Positions 58,193-64,000 of a stretch of DNA of 64,000 nt are shown in pieces. The stretch comes from Cymodocea nodosa. Its lineage: Eukaryota; Streptophyta; Magnoliopsida; Alismatales; Cymodoceaceae. The stretch's first letter is position 1; each line of letters starts with the position of its first letter. A program made the position numbers and the translations under genes. The notes under the pieces are model-generated. The model did no database searches. It was not told the DNA's origin and worked only from the letters and a program-made list of their open reading frames with translations. The stretch lies in NCBI GenBank assembly GCA_036874045.1, contig CM072344.1, positions 5,180,501 to 5,244,500 on the forward strand. The letters run 5' to 3'.

Positions 58193-58627
58193 TTGCTAAA
58201 GTATGAATCTAGAATAGACTTTTGAAGTTGTTTATGTGAGATATAATTCTTTATTCTACTTGTTTAAATCATATTGAATTGGATTGTGTTTTGATTCGTA
58301 TGTAGTTAAAATTTATTTTGGAAATCATATTGGGAAATTCAAGATGACAAATGCTGAAAAGAAGAAAAAAATGATAATATAATTAACACCTATATGATGT
58401 TAATATATTTTGTATGTAATTTACATATGTTTTAAATATATTTGCATGTTGTAGAGGAGAAAACAAAGTTAAAACAAATTACTGAAAAATACAGAATATC
58501 TATATAGTAATCTAATTTATTATTCTGAAGAAGAACAAAAGGAAGAATTAATTCTAACACTTTAGAAAGACCAACTAGTTAGATCTTAGTTTGCTAAAGG
58601 ACTAGCAAAATTTAAGTACGGGGGAAG
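58193..58627 (+). other. Ty3 3'UTR fragment and PPT
   Basis: Matches 8815-9250, starting GTATGAATCTAGAATAGAC and ending TACGGGGGAAG before the LTR. No gene. Confidence 0.75.
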
Positions 58628-59450
58628 TGTTTAGAATGAAAAAGTGCATAATATTAACGATTAAATGACGGTTAATTGCATAATATTTAGCTTAGCATAT
58701 AAGAATTACACCATTATGTTATTATTGCACTGTTATATGCTTTAATGAAAGAATCTACATAATTTCAGGGAATTAATGTTAATTTAGTACATTTCTGAAC
58801 TGTCGGTCAATTGCAAGCTATGAAATTCTTAAGTATCCGAATTTTCTATTATTTCGGAGAGTTATATTGCATGTATCAGACAGTTATGTTTTTAATGATA
58901 GAAGAATATTTTATTATTTCCTGGAGTACACGTGTTGAAACCTTAATGCATGACTTAAGTGGATTTTCGGTAAGTTATTTGTTAACTATCCAAAATACAT
59001 CTAAGCACCGGATAGTTAGGTTCGTAAGTGTCTGAAATATTTGAACTCGTTAAGTTAGAATTATGCACGTGTTGAATTTAAATGCTTTAGTATATCACGT
59101 GAGATACACATGTTTAACTAGTTAAGTTAGCATAATTGTATGCGTTGAGTTACATGAATATACACTAAGGTAATGGGTTATGTTAGAACCTTATTTCTTT
59201 ATTGCACGTGTTTTTAGTTAAATCAATGAAGTAAGTCCGTTGAGTTATCTATAACTCCATAGACCATTTATTTTCTAATATGCCACTATAGCGGTTACAG
59301 AAACAGGGCATTCCAAGGAAAACCACGATTGCACGTATCACGTAGGAATTCACTTGTGGAAGGAAGAAGAAATCACTATCACTGATATGAATCCAATCGA
59401 TCATCTAAGCAGAAGAGGAGAAAAACGAAGAAAGTGTGGTTAGCTGTTGT
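58628..59450 (+). repeat. Ty3/gypsy LTR, copy 4, 3' truncated
   Basis: Starts TGTTTAGAATGAAAAAGTGC. Hairpin words at 58840-59050, a CACGTGAGATACACATG segment at ~59095 and TAGCGGTTACAG at ~59289. It loses homology near 59440, where an inverted LTR piece begins. Confidence 0.75.
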
Positions 59451-59481
59451 TTGGTTGCTTTAGGCAGCACTAGAGAAATTG

Positions 59482-60105
59482 TTTGGTTCCCAACAACAAC
59501 ACTAGAAAACTTGTATTTGTTAACTTCTGTTTTTAACTTGGTTAATTTGTCTTTATGCTTATTTCAATAATTTGTTTTTAGAAGTAAACAAACAACCTTT
59601 CACACAAATTAGATATTAATTCTAATTTGTATTTTAACTGCAAGTGCATAGTGTATATTGTATTTGTGTGCAAGTACAGGTCGATCTCATAGAGAATTGA
59701 GTAAGAATTGTGTACTATTCCATTTTTTTATATTATACTTAATGTGTTCAGTAATCACTCCGTTAAGTTACATTTAACACAACGAACTAAGTTTGTGGAG
59801 TTATGGCTTACTCAACGGACTAAACTCGTAGATTTAAGTTAACTCCACGAGCCTATCTTTCCAGTTTAATACTGCTATTTACAAAGGAATTCGACCAACC
59901 ATTGGGCAGTTCCACATATTGTAAGTAATATCAATTAAGCTCTTTAATGCTAGTTAATATTAGATTTATCATTAAGTAATACTAACATTCAAATATTTCA
60001 AATAGTAACCATTAAAATCTTTAAGTATCTGGAACGAATCGATTTCAGTAAATTGTAACACTATTTTCTATTTTCTAAATCAAACATAAAACATTCACAA
60101 TACAG
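59482..60105 (-). repeat. inverted 3' half of a Ty3 LTR with PBS
   Basis: The minus strand reads from a point inside the LTR (about the part equivalent to 10730) to its end and a PBS-like CTAGTGTTGTTGTTGGGAAC (59482-59501). It carries the GTGGAGTTA/ACTCAACGG hairpin cluster at 59755-59850. Its left neighbour is a plus-strand LTR, so the two form a head-to-head junction. Confidence 0.75.
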
Positions 60106-60227
60106 ACTAAGTTTGTTGAGTTAAGTAATAACTCTATGGTACTACTAACTATAATTAAACTTACATTTTTTCTTTTTTATATTTTTCTGCTTACTATATT
60201 ATACATAGTTACTTTAGTTATACTGTT

Positions 60228-60341
60228 TCATTCAGCTACCCTCCTAGAGGAGGTATCAATTTCATTAACAATTTTGTTGATAAGATTAGGTATTGCTTGC
60301 ATTGGCAATCCTCCAGTAGGTCTAACTTCCATTGATTCTCT
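60228..60341 (-). pseudogene. gag: Ty3 gag, 3' end (separated by LTR S6)
   Basis: The minus strand encodes RPTGGLPMQAIPNLINKIVN and ends with the family stop at 60228-60230. It is the downstream part of the gag at 62100-63183; the copia LTR S6 lies between. 60106-60227 is the post-gag spacer with a short TTGTTGAGTTAAGTAATAAC arm. Confidence 0.8.
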
Positions 60342-62099
60342 TGTAGGATCGAATGGCTACACAAGAGGGGGGTGAATTGTGTATTTTTAATATTTTCTAA
60401 AATATAATTGAAACTTTAAAACTCAAAAACAAGTCGAGATAGTGTTTTCATAAAATCATTTTTATTCAAGGTTTTAATTACAATATACAATTCAATTCTC
60501 CTCAGAAATTGTAGATGCAATTATATTTCGATACCATGTTTCATCTATACAATTTCATAACTACAAACAGAGAAAACTAATTTGCCGAATTTAAAACATT
60601 TCTCCCTGTTTGAGATCTTTCTTCTTCTTCTTTCTTCTTCCTTCTTCAGCAATTCTTCAGTGACGAATATCTTGTCTTTTTATGCTTCACCGAATTTACT
60701 TTCTTTTGATACTTCAAATCTTCAGTGACGAAAATCTTACCTTTTGATGCTTCACTGAATTTTCTTCCACTTGAGAGATTTTGCTCGAAGAGGTGTTTTT
60801 GATCCCTTGAAAAGATTTTTCTTTTGGAGTGCAGGGAAGGTTTGATCCTTGAAAAGATTTTTCTTTTTGGTGTGCAAGGATGGATTGATCAACGAGAACT
60901 GCATGCCTTTTATACTGTATCTTCATTACATGCATATCCTTCATGTTTAATCACTACTAGTTTTCCACTTCTCCACGTCTTTTCTTTTTCCTTCGTCAAA
61001 ACACACACGTTCTAACCCACGTTTATATTTCAAATTTTCTTTAATCATCAGTCCTGGATCTCTAAAAAATTTCCTGCAAAATAAACTTTCTCGTCCAAAA
61101 ATTTTTCATCAATGTAATAAGAAGTCGTTACTTTAATGTTAACTAAACGAGTAACACAAGTATATATATATAACTTAATGTTTCTAACTTAACGAGTTCA
61201 TCATGTACCATTTCACGTAACAAGTACTGTAGCTAACTCAACGAACTAAGTTTGTGGTGTTATGCTAACTCAACGAACCAGCTTAACCTTTCTTTCGGAA
61301 GGTTAAACGATAACTCACCGAAAACAGTTTAAGTTTTGGATAGTTACGGATGTAAGTCACCGAAAAACTCTTTATATTATAAAACTAGTGAGACACGTGT
61401 CAAGACCTGAAAACATGACTTAAGTTACCTTTCAGATAGTTATGACTGTAAGTCTCCGAAAAACTTTAACTCACCGATTCAGTAATAAACAAATGCTTTT
61501 ATAATAAGAATTTTACCACGTGCAAAAATAACAACTTAAGTTTATAATGCTAACCTAACGCGTTGCCTTAGTGTTCAATATAGCAACTCAACGCGTTTAG
61601 TTATGTTAACTTAACGAGTTAAACATGTGCACCTCACGTGATACAATACAACATTCGTAACTTATAATTTCACCACGTGTATAACACTAACTTAACGAGT
61701 TCATCTCTTCTTTTACTCACTAACTTAACGAGTTATCACGTGACCTATTTTAACCTTTAAGCCTCTAACTTAACGAGTTCTCACGTGACCTCTATACAAA
61801 CAAAACTCTAACTTAACGAGTTGTCTAAACGTGCATTGTTCATGATATAGAAGATATAATTTTAAAACATATCATGCTTTTCAATAAAACCACACATTAA
61901 CTTAATGTTTAGCTAAATGAGAAATTAATGCAATGAAATGACTAGTAATTAACTTCAGATCCAATACAGACAAGTATTTATATCAGTAAGCTTTTTCTGT
62001 ATTAATTGATGATTTTAATTTCTTTTCATAAGCAATAGTAATTGAGCAAATATGATTATTTTCATTTAGCACACATCATCAAAACAAAAATACTCAATA
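60342..62099 (-). mobile_element. copia LTR family S, copy S6, inserted in Ty3 gag (solo LTR)
   Basis: Plus-strand edges TGTAGGATCG and ATACTCAATA, longest copy (1758 bp), no internal copia sequence on either side. GATTCT occurs on both sides (60334-60339 and 62100-62105), probably the remains of a target duplication. TATA (minus) is at 60906-60914 and two 42-bp-type units lie around 60800-60890. There are six CACGTG hexamers between 61394 and 61787 in U3, and CGGATAGTTA hairpins at 61285-61475. Confidence 0.9.
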
Positions 62100-63183
62100 G
62101 ATTCTTTTTGTCTAGGGGGTATATTTCTATTTGTATTTTGATTTTGAATTGCAGCATTTCCAAATACAATATCTAGATGATTGTTTAATTGTTGGATTAT
62201 CTTTTCTAATTTCTCTATTCTAGATCCTTGTTCAATTAAAGCTTCATAACTTATATTTTTGTCATTTATATTTTCTCCTCCCTGAAAATTGTTGTTTCTC
62301 TAAAATAAATTCGGGTGATTTCTCCAATTAGGGTTATAAGAATTTCCAAAGTTATCTTTCTAGTTTCTAGCATAAATAATATCTAAATCATTAACGTTTG
62401 CATTCTTTTCTGCTAGCTTTTGATTTAATGATAACTCTTCTATTTTCTTTGTTAATTCAGTTAATTTAACTTCAACATAGTGCTTGAATCTATTTCAAGC
62501 ATTCCCCTTGGCAATATTATTTTATTTGTAATAGTTTTTGCTAAGTTTTCCCACTATGCAATTCTTTTTGCAAGGTTTTCTAAATATGCCCATACTTCTT
62601 CACTATATAGTTTTAAAAATCCATTCTGACAAGTAGATTCTAATAAAGATTTAGTTGAAACATCTATGCCTTCATAAATTATACCTATTAATTGTGCTTT
62701 ACTCATTGCATGATGTGGACATTGATTCAGTAAATCTTTAAATGTTTCAAAATATTTCTAAAATGATTCTCCCTGTTTTTGGCTACACATTAATATTTCC
62801 TTGTTTTTAATCGTTTGATTTGTTCGATAATATTTTTCTAGAAAAATAGAGCAAAATTCAGTCCATGTAGAAATTGAATCTGGCGACAGAGTATATAACC
62901 ATCTCTTAGCTGTGTCTTTTAAAGCAAAAGGGATATATCTAAGTTTAATAGCATCAATACTCATGTTCGGCATTTTCATCATTTGACAAACTTCGTTAAA
63001 TTCTCTAAGAAAATAATAGGCATCTTCTCTTTCTAATCTATGAAAATGTGGCAATTGACAAATATAATTAGATTTCAGTTCAAACCTATGTCCCTCAAAG
63101 TTTGGCAATCGAATACATGAAGGTTCATCAACTAATTCGGGATACAGAATTTCCCTTAATGGTTTCTCTACTAGAGCAGCCAT
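62100..63183 (-). pseudogene. gag: Ty3/gypsy gag (capsid), inverted copy
   Basis: ATG at 63183 (MAALVEKPLREIL) at the family position. Then LPNFEGHRFELKSNYICQLP, LREFNEVCQMMKMPNMSIDA, YIPFALKDTAKRWLYTLSPD, STWTEFCSIFLEKYY and CSQKQGESF with a stop at ~62758. After that FKDLLNQCPHHAMSKAQL, QNGFLKL, RNHPNLF and LEKIIQQLNNHLDIVFGNAA. It stops abruptly at the LTR S6 insertion, with the end of the ORF on the other side (60228-60341). Confidence 0.9.
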
Positions 63184-64000
63184 ATCTTCATTCTCTTTTA
63201 AAGAAAGGTTAGCTACACCCCTAAGGATTTCGTTAAAGTCTAATTCAGAAAATACTTCAGTACATCTCTATGTTGAAGAATCCTGTGTAGGTGTTCTTAC
63301 TAATCGTTTAGTGCTATGAGAATGAATCTATGTGCTCATAAACTCTTAACATAAAGTAAAATAATAGAAGATTAATTACATACCAGTCTGAAGCTTTATA
63401 CTTAGTAAATAGTTGTTGACGGATGAAGTTGAATCAGTTGCTTCTCCTTCCAGTTCCCCAACGAAGTTCATTTTCATTTGCTTTATGGACGTGCATTATA
63501 AATATAGAACAGAATGTTATTTATGAGTTACCAGCACTTTCATTGCAAAAACGTGTCTTGTAACGTGTAGTGCGGTTCCTATTTTTATGGGTACATGTGT
63601 CACTTCTAATTTCAAATTTTAATAACCGCTAGATCTAAGAAGTTTCGTTCGTGGCTAAAAGAATAACTATTTAGCTTAATCCACGAACTAACCTCGCTGA
63701 GTTACAGTTAACTCAAGGGACAAGCTTCAGTTACTATTGCTAACTCCACGGACTAACTTCGTTGAATTATAAATAACTCAACAGAGTAACCTTATATTAT
63801 ATTATTGACCTCGTGGAGTTAAGGTTAACTCAACGAACTTACTTCATTGAGTTAACACTTAGCAACTTCTAAGCTTACTCCTCGTATTAACTTCTATATT
63901 ATTTTCCTATATTCTGTTAACTTAAATAAAGTTAAATACATGTCATTAATGAAGTGTTCTAATTAAACTCATTTGAATCTGAACATTATATAAATATTTA
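63184..64000 (-). promoter_or_regulatory. gag leader, inverted copy, with hairpin array
   Basis: Mirror of 5266-6342. GGTATGTAATTAATC (minus strand, ~63370-63385) is an intact donor-like site and TTCTTCAACATAG (~63270-63285) an acceptor-like site. The TATA position reads TTATAAATATAGA. The hairpin array is at 63665-63865, with GTTGAGTTA and GTGGAGTTA arms. The window ends inside the leader. Confidence 0.6.
63665..63865. repeat. hairpin array upstream of inverted gag
   Basis: CTCGCTGAGTTACAGTTAACTCAAG, TTCGTTGAATTATAAATAACTCAACAGA and TCGTGGAGTTAAGGTTAACTCAACGAAC words follow one another. Loops of 4-6 nt, arms of 8-10 bp. Confidence 0.75.

Overview
This window is plant nuclear heterochromatin, probably from a dicot. 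It is AT-rich and consists almost entirely of nested, broken LTR retrotransposons of both superfamilies. I found no host gene that stands outside a transposon context, and no rRNA or tRNA gene; tRNA traces occur only as primer-binding sites (PBS). The plant call rests on three things: a Ty3/gypsy pol of the Athila/Tat type, with a tRNA-Asp-like PBS and an LRS-type linker between gag and protease; Ty1/copia elements with SIRE/Tork-like RT and initiator-tRNA-Met PBS; and an F-box/FBA-like ORF. The species cannot be named from the sequence.

Layout. 1-11283: the 3' part of a Ty3 element in the order pol (RT-RH-IN), a long ORF3, gag capsid ORF, F-box-like ORF, 3'UTR/polypurine tract (PPT), LTR. 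11350-13136: a second pol fragment. 13145-16100: minus-strand ORF3-like gene plus a 3'UTR-like tract. 16505-22459: minus-strand copia element (RT/RH, PR-IN, gag, 5' LTR). 22460-26848: Ty3 protease and RT fragments around a second truncated copia (gag and LTR). 26849-29990: a plus-strand copia (LTR, PBS, gag, PR start). 29991-33900: minus-strand Ty3 pol with its LTR. 33900-38400: another minus-strand copia, split by a solo LTR that has a 5-bp target-site duplication (TSD). 38401-46743: Ty3 LTR end, ORF3 with an internal deletion, gag, F-box-like ORF, a copia LTR, full Ty3 LTR, PBS. 46820-51407: the longest Ty3 pol (zinc finger, PR, RT, RH, IN). 51408-60105: copia LTRs, the ORF3-like gene and Ty3 LTRs. 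60106-64000: minus-strand gag and leader, split by another copia LTR.

Two things stand out. First, the Ty3 family seems to have an unusual gene order. The ORF that follows the PBS begins with a zinc knuckle and then protease-RT-RH-IN. The capsid-type gag is a separate ORF at the 3' end, behind a ~744-codon ORF3 and ahead of an F-box-like ORF, just before the PPT and LTR. Second, short perfect hairpins with the centre AGTTA-N4-TAACT occur in arrays. They lie upstream of pol (in the LTR), ORF3, gag and the F-box-like ORF, and also in the LTRs of unrelated copia elements. Several arrays lie next to TATA-like boxes, which suggests a mobile promoter or RNA-structure module.

Nearly every coding region is dead. 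Many breaks are TGG to TAG/TGA, CGA to TGA or D to N changes, as expected from deamination of methylated cytosine in silenced repeats. Gene functions given here are those of the ancestral elements, not of active products.
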